64,000 nt of DNA from Aulostomus chinensis. Taxonomy: Eukaryota > Chordata > Actinopteri > Syngnathiformes > Aulostomidae. A program made the translations under genes and the position numbers. Numbering within the stretch: the stretch's first letter is position 1; every line of letters begins with the position of its first letter. The stretch is from assembly GCA_037954235.1 (NCBI GenBank), contig JBBMOA010000020.1:8688677-8752676 (forward strand), in the 5' to 3' direction. A model generated the notes under the pieces. That model was not told the DNA's origin, made no database searches, and saw nothing but the letters and a program-made list of their open reading frames with translations. Shown here one piece after another: positions 48,801 through 58,681 of the stretch.

Positions 48801-51618
48801 GCGGTGAGACAAATGTCATACACTAGAATTTCCTATTAACAAGAATTTATGTATAAGAATTCAATTAAAAATGGAGCAAAATATACAATTCACAAACTTA
48901 ATTGGTGCCGTTTTAGCTTTTAAATGAAGTAGTTAAAGTTAAAAGCGGTTTTCCCAGTTAAAGGGTGATTTATAATGAAAAGTAGGATCTACAATAGCAT
49001 CACATCTGTGTATCACTGTGATTTAATTGTAATTAATGGATCAAAAAGAATTCTGCAGTAACAACATTATGATGTTTAATTGTACAATTTGTCTGATCAA
49101 AAGATGGCAAGCAAACAGTTTTTAAAATGTTTGCTTTATAAATGGAGTTTGGCTTTGATCAGGCCCAGTGGGATTGTGCATGTCTTCAGTTTTGATGTGT
49201 AGGCGAAAAAGTTTTCCCCAGAAGTTTAGAATTCATGGATTCTTTGTTATAGACCAATTACACTTTGGATTGTAAGATTTTTCTTCATATATTTTATTTA
49301 AACTTCTTGCTCTCAACCTTTACAGAATTTACCATCCCCCATGTTGTAGTTATTAATGTAGTGTTCCATGTGCCTTTCTTCTCTCTCTACAGATCATCCC
49401 TCCTCACTGTATTTTTGCCACCAACACCTCAGCTCTCCCCATCAAGGATATTGCTGCTGCCAGCAAACGCCCTGAAAAGGTCTGAAATACTTTGATCACA
49501 CAACCTGTGACAATGTGCTGAAAACTTAACTTTGTGCATGCACTCTCAACTTCCATAGCTTATTTTACTGCAGCAACATGAGCCGCACAGTCAGACATTT
49601 TTAACCAATATTTCTGTGCCACGTTGTTGATTTCATTATGTGTAGGTGGTGGGCATGCACTACTTCTCGCCAGTAGACAAGATGCAGTTGCTGGAGATCA
49701 TTAGCACAGACAAGACGTCTAAGGACACGCTGGCCTCGGCTGTCAGCGTGGGCCTCAAACAGGGCAAGATCATCATTGTTGTCGGGGTGAGAGCAAGCTT
49801 TGAAAGTCAAAAACAAGCACTTTGCCTATTTGATGTACTTAAACATGAATGTCATTTACCATTGTATAAATCGTTTGGTATGTGTGTGCAACTCTGTCTC
49901 TGAACCACAGGATGGTCCAGGTTTTTACACCACCCGCTGCTTGGCTCCTATGTTAGCAGAGGCTGTCAGAGTGCTTCAGGTAACTAAAGTCAAAAAATAC
50001 AGATGTGCTTATGCTGTATGTGCGAGCTGTTTATCATCAGGGCTTCTTAAAACCAGATTTAGAGGGCACAGAGTTTGATCTTCTTCATGATCATCTCCAC
50101 ATAAACAAACAGCTGTGATATAAAGTGGCTGGTCTGTTTAACAGGAAGGTGTAGGGCCAAAGAGGCTGGATACCTTGACAACAGCTTTTGGTTTTCCTGT
50201 CGGCGCTGCCACGCTGGCGGATGAAGTTGGTATCGATGTGGCAGCACATGTAGCAGAGGTAAAGTTGTCTGGCTGCTGTGAGACTTTTGAGTTGAAGTCA
50301 CATTATCTACCTTTTAAATAGAGCCCACCCAAAGACTGTTCATAAGAGGAGTGTCCCACAAAATTTTGTAAAAATAACCCAGATTATATTTTTCATTGAA
50401 CATCGTTTCTAAGAATGATGTCTATGTATTTTCACATAGGATCTGGGTAAAGCCTTCGGCTCTCGTTTTGGAGGAGGAAACGTGGAAGTTCTCAAGACCA
50501 TGGTGGAGAAAGGTTTCAAAGGTAACAGTAAGGACATGAATGAATAATAGAAGTTAAATAAAAGGAAATATGAATGGAGTTCAATTGATGATTTTCTCAT
50601 CTCCATTTTACATGTGTTTTAAACAATTTAATACCTACATTCATCACATTGTTCCCCTAAAAGCTGTTACTTTTCTGTTTACTGTTCTAGGTCATTTTTA
50701 TCCATTAGGGTAATTATAATTGGTGCTCATTACTTTCTTTTTTCTGCCCAAATTCAAATATTGCACAGATAAAATCAGCCTTAAAAGTTATTCTTATTTT
50801 ATAACACAAGTTAAAGTTTTGTTATGTCCAATCTCCCATTAATTTGTTCTTTTGAAGAGGGTTAAAGTGTAACATAAAGCCATTCTGTGTCATTTTAAAT
50901 CTTAAAATGAGATATTTCTAAATGTAAGTTAAAAATTTGGGATGGAGACGTTGGTATTGTCACAGGATTCTGATAGCCATTGTGTGTTTATACAAGCCTC
51001 TGGAATTACTGTGGGTCGAATAAGTGTTTATTATCAATCGTAGGTCGGAAATCTGGAAAAGGCTGCTTCATCTACAGGAAAGGCAAAAAAGACAAGAGTG
51101 TGAATCCTGACGCTGAAGAAATCCTCAAGAAATACAAAGTCTCTGCTCCTCCTGCTATGTAAGACTGCTTCCTTGACTCTAATCCACTCATTTCTCTTAT
51201 GGCTCTCTAAAAATGATAATCGTATGTTTTTTTTACAGATCTTCTGACTCTGACATCCAGTATCGGCTGGTGTCTCGCTTTGTCAACGAGGCTGTTCTGT
51301 GTCTCCAGGAGGGAATACTGAATAACCCAGTAGAGGGAGACATTGGAGCTGTGTTTGGACTTGGCTTTCCTCCTTGCTTGGGAGGTATGTCTCATATTAA
51401 AACCCACACAAAGTAAAAACTTATACCGTCTGTGCTGATACATTTTTACATTTTTGGTCTTGTGCACGTCAGGTCCATTCAGGTTTGTGGACTCAATTGG
51501 AGCTGAGTGTCTTGTCAGCACAATGAGGCGTTTCGAGGATGTTTACGGAAACCAGTTCACACCATGCCAGCTGTTACTGGACCATGCCAAAGACCCCAGC
51601 AAGAAGTTCCATACATAA
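41844..51618 (+). CDS. hadha: Mitochondrial trifunctional protein alpha subunit (enoyl-CoA hydratase / 3-hydroxyacyl-CoA dehydrogenase)
   Basis: Bifunctional subunit for the hydratase and NAD-dependent dehydrogenase steps of long-chain beta-oxidation. Twenty-one coding exons: 41844-41910, 42424-42465, 43897-43967, 44122-44255, 45197-45335, 45469-45588, 45816-45918, 46098-46220, 47075-47193, 47269-47325, 47421-47530, 48406-48540, 48632-48803, 49393-49479, 49646-49786, 49911-49979, 50145-50258, 50440-50521, 51044-51158, 51239-51384, 51473-51618. All junctions are GT-AG and in frame: 2292 nt, 763 aa, the human length. The presequence is MAASVSAGVFFRF. The crotonase domain has the INGSCLGGGLE loop (Glu151) and Glu173 in GTPEVMLG. 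The NAD-binding loop is GAGLMGAG. The dehydrogenase catalytic His498 (GMHYFSPV) and Glu510, the residue altered in human LCHAD deficiency, are present. Residue 540, at the exon 15/16 junction, is Gly where human has Lys. Several introns hold TG repeats, one abutting exon 7. Confidence 0.98.
42106..42195 (+). repeat. Common teleost repeat fragment in hadha intron 1
   Basis: Contains catttagcaaacgcttctgt followed by ccaaagcgacgtacta, close to a very widespread teleost repeat signature. Short and without visible ends. Confidence 0.45.
42788..42972. repeat. Compound (AT)n microsatellite in hadha intron 2
   Basis: Three AT arrays (42788-42830, 42846-42869, 42911-42971) separated by short CA/TG-rich spacers. 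Confidence 0.95.
43185..43405 (+). repeat. Teleost dispersed repeat in hadha intron 2
   Basis: Contains gtgccaaatttggtgagttt, then gatgcagcggaaaaaagaag, then aacaataggg and ggctcagaccctaataataa, a block order I know as a dispersed repeat of many fish genomes. Class not determined. Confidence 0.45.
44276..45083 (+). mobile_element. SINE type B interrupted by a hAT element, in hadha intron 4
   Basis: Plus orientation. Head at 44276-44437 (gcagcatggcacagaggtag, with B-box-like tggtttgatcctc), tail resuming at 44980 and ending gaaaatggatggat at 45083. ATGAGAATAC flanks the unit perfectly (44266-44275 and 45084-45093). A hAT element fills 44438-44979, and a C tract lies near 45027-45043. Confidence 0.8.
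44438..44979 (+). mobile_element. hAT-type MITE nested in SINE B
   Basis: A 542-bp element with inverted ends: left TAGAGTTGTCAC, complement of right TAGGGTTGTCAA. The 8-bp flanks are GTCCAGGC (44430-44437) and GTCCAGGG (44980-44987), differing at one base. No coding capacity was seen. Subterminal regions contain repeated caatac/gatac motifs. Confidence 0.8.
45741..45813 (+). repeat. hadha: (TG)n tract forming the 3' splice-site region of hadha exon 7
   Basis: About 36 TG units run without interruption into the TAG acceptor of exon 7 (exon starts 45816). The nearest pyrimidine-rich sequence (ctttgtcctc) is upstream of the tract, about 75-85 bases from the AG. Confidence 0.95.
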
Positions 51619-52173
51619 TCAAACATCCCTACCCACCTTGATGTCCTTGTGGATTGAAAATTGGAATTAAACATGATCCCATCAGCTCAGAATAGAAGTA
51701 ACTGCACCGTTATTGACCTTCACACTAAATGCATCTGTTTTGTTTGAGAAATGCAAAATGCAGTTGCCTTGAACTCAATGTCCTTTTGAATCTAATACTT
51801 TGTTTTTGTCAGATGTTAAGAAGATGGTGGTTCCTGATGGGCTGTTTTGTGATATGAAGTAGTGATACACTCATAGGGCTAATGGAGCATGACTGTTATG
51901 CGAGGAAAGTCAGCTAATGATAATAATATTACGGCATTCGTTATTTAGGTCCTCCAACTTAACCATTCTTCCACCCCATTAAGAGACTGAATATGACTTG
52001 AACAGAGAGGATGTTCTGATGATGCACTATCTTGTTTTTTGTGTTAAATTGTAAGCAAGTCTTGTAAATACCTGTATTTGATATATGCTAGTTTCATCAC
52101 GCACCTGGGCATCAACATAACTGTATTTTCATGGAGTGTTATTTTAGCATCAGTTTGCTGCTACATGAAGTAC

Positions 52174-52179
52174 AATAAA
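52174..52179 (+). terminator. hadha: hadha polyadenylation signal (AATAAA)
   Basis: Canonical AATAAA about 556 bases after the hadha stop codon, followed by a T-rich stretch and then by unrelated DNA. The 3' UTR would run from 51619 to about 52200. Confidence 0.75.
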
Positions 52180-52209
52180 CAATTTTTGTTACACATTGGT
52201 GGGCAGATC

Positions 52210-52674
52210 AGTCCTAAATGATATATGTCAGAGTAGAAGAAAATAAGACAGTCCTTCTGATTGAGTGTTGGCAGCCATTTTGAACAGTAGGGCCCCAGGG
52301 GCCATTCGATAATCCGTCCATCATTTAATACTTGATCTTACTAAAGCATTTCTTCTTTTCAAATGCAGCTTTGAATCAGTTTACATGGCTGAATTGAAGC
52401 CAGTTCCTGCCATTTTTTTCCATTTTGGGATAAAAAGTCCCAGATTTTTTTTAGAAGATGAAATGATACAAAATAAAGAAGTAATAATTTGAGATTAAAA
52501 AGTTTACTCTGATCTTGTACTTTTGATTTTAATCTCAATGTAGATTTTTTTTCTCATTTATCTTCATCTCATAATTTTGACTTTTTACATCATTATTATA
52601 GTTGGATGTCATTTAGATTTTTTTTTATCATCATTTTGATTGTTTAATCAAATAACCAAGCAGGTCCAGCGCCA
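52210..52674. other. Intergenic after hadha, no gene seen
   Basis: AT-rich sequence with poly(T) runs; nothing recognised. Confidence 0.4.
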
Positions 52675-53060
52675 CACACACAATTCTCCATGAGCAAGCA
52701 CATCGTGCAACAATGGCGATGAAAAGCTTCCATTTAACAGGCAGGAATGTCGAGCAGATCCAGGTCCAATGGGATCAGGCTTCTGCTTTGACCGGCTTGT
52801 GGGGGCAGATATACAGAAAGAGTAGGACAGATAAAGAGGGAGAGAAAGGGGAGAAAATGACAGACAGATGGGGACGTGAACAGGTGATGCTAAGGGTAGC
52901 AGCTTGAGCCTCTTCAGGACTGTAGCCTCCTCCAGCAGCAGCAACAGCAGCAGTCAGGGATCTGGGAAGTGGGGAAGCACAAAGGCTCCAGAGAAGAAGA
53001 TGAGTTAGTAACACGTATGAGCACAGGAGGACAGAGAAGAGGAGAGGGAAGTCCAATGCA
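52675..53060 (-). mobile_element. L2-like LINE 3' region fragment (minus orientation)
   Basis: The reverse strand matches the 3' part of the LINE at 33.0-33.5 kb: the same ordered blocks occur (cttcccagatc, gaggctcaa, ctgcctgttaaa, gtgcttgctcatggagaatt). It lacks the final tail. It lies downstream of the hadha polyadenylation signal. Confidence 0.8.
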
Positions 53061-54986
53061 CCATGGGAGATCCCCCCGCAGTCTAAAACTATAGCGGCAT
53101 ACTTGGCAAAATGATTTACTAGGGGGATATTTCTACTACCAAGCCTATTTTTTATCATTTTTCTTTCTTTTACTGGCAGATATGGGCTTCCTTAGTTAAT
53201 AGCTGTTCTATGCACAGTTCACTTTTAAATTTTGGCTTTAGATTTTATTATTTAAGTGAGTTTACTTTGAGGGGTCAATATTTTTCAACTGTTAAACCAG
53301 ATCCACTTTTCAAGTTCACTGTGACTATTGATACACCGAAAGATTTTATGTAATTGCAAATGAAGCTCAGATAAAAAAGTGACTTAATTTGAGGAGCGGC
53401 GTTCCTGAAACTTTAGAGTCTTTGCAAAGGTACATTGAGGATGATCCCAAGACCCCTTACAGTATTTTTCTTTTAATTTGAGAAGTGCAGTTTTATGTAT
53501 CTGGCAAAAGCTGCATCAACTTCAATTGAAATTTACTGACAGAGTTGAGACTATTCATGGTCAATTATCTGTGAGGATGGACTGATTTGGTTCTAGTTCT
53601 CTAGCCGGCCTTATCTGCAATAAACCTCCTTTCCCCTGGACCCCACTACCTCCATGAAAAACAAACAGGGATAACATAATTTTCAGAGGCCATTTAGTTT
53701 GAATTTATTTTATATTTTCTCACGTCTTGATCGCTTTTCTTACAGTGGCCTTGCAGGATCACAGAACACATCGGTATTACGTGGCAGACCCAGGAGAGGC
53801 TTTGAAACATGAAACATCAACTCTTTTAAAAAAGTCACACTAAACGTCAGCCTTTCTTTTGACAGTCCACCTTCCTAATAATTGGTTGAGTAACATTACT
53901 TCCTGTATAGGTGGATTTTTGGACCATATTACAGTGGGATGTAAATGTAACATTCAATAAACAGGCTTTCATTTGCCTTCATCCTACTGTAAATATCTGG
54001 ATATTTATGACAGAACAATTTGCAACATGATTACAGAACATTATTATTTTGTATTTATTTAAGAGTGATTTTGATGTCTTTATGTATTATGGAAATTTTT
54101 TTTAAAAAAGGCCTTATGTGCCTGCAACAATAATATAATTCCTTTAAAAGTCAATTATCATTTGGTGTAGAAATATAAGAGAAAAGTTAAAAAGACATCT
54201 TTTTGTTCAACCATGAACCCACGGATATGAAATTAACTGCACTTTTACTTAAAAAAAAAATAACCGAAAATTGTCAAAAAGATCAAAACTGTTACCAATA
54301 AATTGTCTGTCAAATGAAAAAAGATTGATCAACTAATTGATTGAGCTCTAAAAGCATTTCAAAAGTACAAGAGAGGTTAACATGATATTGATAGTAAACT
54401 TAGCGAATAAAGATTTACTGGTAGTGTAAAGCCCAGTTGTAAATGTCTTTTTGTAATTCAATGACTGAACAATCACATCTCAGTAACATAAGTAACCCTG
54501 CAACCCTTTAGAATCAGAATTTTTTGAAAAGGTTATTTCATAAGCTGTTTGTTTTCATCACAGTGCTTTGTTGCTTCATGGTCTTCAGTGAAAAAACAAA
54601 ATGAAGGATGATTTAATTTATTATTAGGCATGGCTTAATCTGACATATCAAAAAAAAAATAAAGATCTGATGTACATTTATAGAACTTTTGAAGAAGAAA
54701 ATTAGTGTGTGGCCTTGACGGGTATGTTAATAAAAAACACTCTCCCAAAAACAAAAGTAGCACTGATATAGAATGCTGTAAATGATGAATGATGCTTCAG
54801 TTGATCAATGTTTTAAATTTTCTGACTGTATTTTTGTCAGTTCCGTTTTATTTCTCACCATTCTTGTGACATTTTATACTACAGGGGTTTTCAAAGTAGG
54901 GTCTAGGAGTCCTTATGGGTCTTAAGGGGGGTTTTAGCACAAAGGCTAATAAAATGGCTAGCTTTTCACAAACAAATACAAATAAA
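53061..54986. other. Intergenic between convergent hadha and garem2, no gene seen
   Basis: AT-rich. A minus-strand AATAAA at 54847-54852 is a possible distal garem2 polyadenylation signal, though it would imply a 2-kb 3' UTR containing transposons. Confidence 0.4.
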
Positions 54987-54994
54987 TTGATGTT

Positions 54995-55877
54995 CCATCC
55001 ATCCATTTCTACCGCTTATCCTGTTAAGCCTGATTTATGCTTCTGCGCCGTGGCAACGCCGTACCTATGCCGTACCTATGCCGTACCTATGCCGTACCTA
55101 CGCCGTCAACGCAGACCCCTACGCCGTAGCCCGACGTGTACCTCCAAAAAATCCAGTGACGTGAACGTCAACGGACTGTGATTGGTCCGCTCGACACACG
55201 ACGTTTCCGGTTCAGCACAACAACACCGCCATTTTTAAAGTTTCTGTGGTGACAGCAACACGCAAAAATAAAAATGGACCAAGCCGAAGAAAGAGTTATC
55301 AAGGTGGTTCGCAAGTATGACCACCTTTGCAACTTCCATTGTTGTCTCTGTCTCTGACCCATGTGCTATGACGGGAAGAAAACTAAGGAATTCGACAAGA
55401 GTCCCCCAAAACCATACGAAGATAAAGCCACACCCCTCTAATGGCTTGGCGGTGAATTACAGAGCAACGCGTTCCCTCGACGCAGACCTATAAATGCACA
55501 ATGACGACGTAGGGGCTACGGCGTAGGTACGGCGTCGCCACGACGCAGAAGCATAAATCAGGCTTTAAGTGTCGCCTATCCCAGCTGCTTTCAGGTGAGA
55601 GGCGGGGTTCATCCTGGACAGGTCGTCAATCCATTGCAGGGCCAACACATATAGACAGACAACCATTTGCTCTCACAGCCACACCTATGGTCAGTTTAGA
55701 GTATCCAATCAGCCTAGTCTCCTCTTGTATGTCTTTGGACGCCGGAGTACCCACATAAAACCCATGCAGGCATAGGGAGAACATGCAAAATCCACAGAGA
55801 AAGACCCCGAGCTTGAGCCAGGCACCGTCTTGCTGTGAGGCAACAGTGCTAACCACTGGACCACGAGCCGCCCTAAG
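54995..55877 (-). mobile_element. SINE type A interrupted by a Harbinger element
   Basis: Two SINE pieces (54995-55026 and 55568-55877) together equal one type A SINE in minus orientation, with the tail repeat at the left and the ggcggc head at the right. TTGATGTT flanks the whole unit (54987-54994 and 55878-55885). The interior is a PIF/Harbinger element at 55027-55564, so the SINE is the older insertion. Confidence 0.8.
55027..55564 (+). mobile_element. PIF/Harbinger non-autonomous element with TTA target duplication
   Basis: A 538-bp element whose ends are perfect 21-bp inverted repeats beginning AGCCTGATTTATGC. TTA flanks it directly (55024-55026 and 55565-55567), the hallmark 3-bp duplication of PIF/Harbinger. 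Four 11-bp tandem repeats (gccgtacctat) at 55058-55101 form a subterminal array. From an ATG at 55274 it reads MDQAEERVIKVVRKYDHLCN, resembling the start of the MADF/Myb-like protein of autonomous Harbingers, before stopping. Confidence 0.9.
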
Positions 55878-55885
55878 TTGATGTT

Positions 55886-56336
55886 GTCATATCTAAAAAA
55901 TCATTTGCTCCCAGTTTTCTGATAATGTGTAAAAAGTTGTACTGGACTTTCCTGGCTAATTTACAAATGGAGTTTTCGCTGTTTTTTTTGAGGAGAAATC
56001 AAGCTAATTTTAGAAAGATAATATAATACCTAAGGCACTACAAATAGACATCAATAAAAGGAGACTTTAACTTGAATTTTTTTTTTTTTTTTTTAACAAC
56101 TGATGTACGTTGAGAAAGAATTTGCCGCGGGGCTCAAACATTTTGCAAAGGTAGTTTCAAATTCTTGTGAAAGGCAATGTATCTTGTGTAAGGGCCCCTG
56201 TTGAGCAATAAGACTTCAAATTAGGGTCCACAGCCTATTGAGAGTCAATTTGGGGTCCCGAACATAATGAGAATCACTGTTCTACAGGTCAAAAATTGCT
56301 GACCTTTATGATCCTTATATTACAAAAAACTGAGCT
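55886..56336. other. Intergenic, no gene seen
   Basis: Includes a poly(T) run at about 56078-56094. Nothing else recognised. Confidence 0.4.
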
Positions 56337-56350
56337 GTATCTAAATTTGT

Positions 56351-56456
56351 CCATCCATCCATTGTCTTCTGCTTATTCCTACATTAAGGGTCGCGGGGGG
56401 CCTGGAGCCTATCCCAGCGTCAATGGGCGAGAGGCGGGGTACACCCTTGACAGGTC
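56351..56456 (-). mobile_element. 5'-truncated SINE type A copy with 14-bp target duplication
   Basis: A 106-bp copy containing only the tail half of the type A SINE (ccatccatcc ... gacaggtc). It is flanked by a perfect 14-bp direct repeat GTATCTAAATTTGT (56337-56350 and 56457-56470). A long duplication plus loss of the 5' head is what LINE-driven retroposition produces. Confidence 0.85.
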
Positions 56457-56848
56457 GTATCTAAATTTGTACATTGTTAAATTATTCTTTATGTAAATTT
56501 CATGTTGTTTGATTTTTTTAACAGTTGTACTTGGAAGCTTCCTGGCACCTGGTAGAATGAGATGTGCTGTGGTTGTCTATGTGCCATAATGACACAATGA
56601 AAATGGTTGCCTAATTTCGATCTCTGCTGTGGCCATTTGTTAGTAAACTAATTCCCTTCTGTGAGTCAGACAGGAAGTATTCAGTCAGTTAGAGCCAGTG
56701 TAAGTGTCAGCTCCATAGTATTACCACAGATGGGTGTGGTGTCATTCAGTGTCTGCTCCAACTCAGCAGCAAATGGGTCACAGTGGAAGGCACATTTTCA
56801 GAAAGGCTCAGTAGCCAACAGGCACATTATCAGGACAGTAATTTGTGC

Positions 56849-56890
<42 letters not shown>
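56849..56890. repeat. (GT)n microsatellite in the proximal garem2 3' UTR
   Basis: Lies about 40 bases downstream of the garem2 stop codon, so the transcript carries a CA repeat. Confidence 0.9.
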
Positions 56891-56892
<2 letters not shown>

Positions 56893-56925
56893 ATATGTGT
56901 TTGTGTGTGGGTGAGTGTACATGTG

Positions 56926-57673
56926 TTAGATCTTGGGTCTCCATCCTTGGATGAACTGTGTGATCTTGGTGACATGCAGTCGACTCAGGTGAAAGTCATG
57001 TGACAGGATGTCCTCAGTCAGCTGCACCAGGAGGCTGCCATCAATTCGCTCCCTCTGGAACACAGACACCGCTGCCTCTGATAGACCAATGAAGCGCAGA
57101 CAGGCTGACACTTCCTCCAGTGATAGCGCAGATAGGTCAGTGGGAGGACGCCAGGTCGGGTCAGTGGGTGAGGCCTCGGTTACCCCTGTAGATGCCCCGC
57201 CCCCCTCTGCACCTCTGGAAGCATCTGTGGAGGGACTAGGGGTGGGTTCAGGGGAGGGGCAAGGTGACTGACGGTTGAAAGGGTTCAAAGCCCCAAAAGG
57301 AGCAAAGCGACTCTGCGGGGGTGGTCTCAGTCGAGGCCCAGAGTTGAAGGAATCCCCCCATGGTTTGGGCCAGGTGGCTTGTGCTGGCTGAGGGTTGGCC
57401 GTGGTGTCTGCAGGGACAGCAGACACTGGCTCAGGACTGGTGGGGTTAGGGGCAGGGCAGTCAGCCCAGGAGCAGGGGTAACAGTAGAGAGAAGCATCTG
57501 GAGAGGGTGAGCAGCTGGGACAGATGACAGGAAGATCAGTCAGCATGACTTCAGTCCATGGGATATTTTTGAATTAGCCACTTCATATTGGGGAACATTG
57601 TCCAGTAAATTTGATAGATGTCTATCCTACTGTTTGTTTCTGGAGGTTTTTTTTTTTAAGAGGGACACTCAGT

Positions 57674-57764
<91 letters not shown>

Positions 57765-57866
57765 TATATATATATATGTATATATATATATTCATATATA
57801 TATATACACACACACACATATACATATATACATATATAATGTGCGTATGTATGTATGTACATATAC

Positions 57867-57901
<35 letters not shown>

Positions 57902-58420
57902 TAAATATATGAGAGCAGCTTCACATGAAACATGAAAAATGAAAAGACGTGGTCAAACTCAGTATCATCTGCAAATTTAAAAAAATTAAAAAGATAAATA
58001 ATATATTTTTTTAAATAAAGCAGATGATGCATCCAGACATGCACACCAATACAGATAAATAAAAGCCATTCCTTTAATATTTTCATCACTGTGCCCTGTG
58101 TTTCCTTTGGACTAGCTGGATTGCACAACCCCCCCCCCCCATTCCTCCAGCAGGAGTCTGGCCAGTATGTAATATGGAGATGACTGGTTGAGATTTTAGA
58201 GGCTGCAGGGTTTGAGTACATTTTTTTTTTTTTTTACTGCACCTGTCCTGCAGTCCTGAGGAGTAGAAGGAGAGGTTGGGTCTGGGGGAGGTGGAGGTCT
58301 TGGGGAAGCGAGGTGGAACAGGGGGGCTGGGGGCTGGGCTGGTGATGGAGCCTCCTTTAGAGCAGCGAGGGGGTACCGGAGGAGCAATCAAGTAGCGACA
58401 CTCCTCTCTCACCTACATAT

Positions 58421-58461
<41 letters not shown>

Positions 58462-58527
58462 TTAGAGACCCAACAGCAAAAAAAGTTAAACTGTTGAAAC
58501 TTGACTTTTCCCAAGATTTTATAGGGG

Positions 58528-58569
<42 letters not shown>

Positions 58570-58630
58570 TCCCTCTTGTCTCTTTGATCTGGTTGGTAAA
58601 TGTCAAACTTGGGTGACCTTTACACCACTA

Positions 58631-58681
<51 letters not shown>

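Noticed and set aside
52713..53158. Frames on both strands downstream of hadha
   Set aside because: They lie in an L2-like LINE 3' untranslated region that matches the copy at 33 kb.
55058..55101. Possible CRISPR-like or minisatellite array
   Set aside because: Four direct 11-bp repeats without spacers, located just inside a Harbinger terminal repeat; they are transposon subterminal repeats in a eukaryotic genome.
57515..57546. Extending the last garem2 exon to an in-frame ATG at 57546
   Set aside because: A good acceptor (tgtcccag) at 57515 gives the phase needed by the preceding exon, whereas the sequence above has a stop and no pyrimidine tract.
57622..58221. 199-codon minus-strand frame with Tyr-Ile runs
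   Set aside because: It is a translation of the AT microsatellite in a garem2 intron, out of phase with the real exons.
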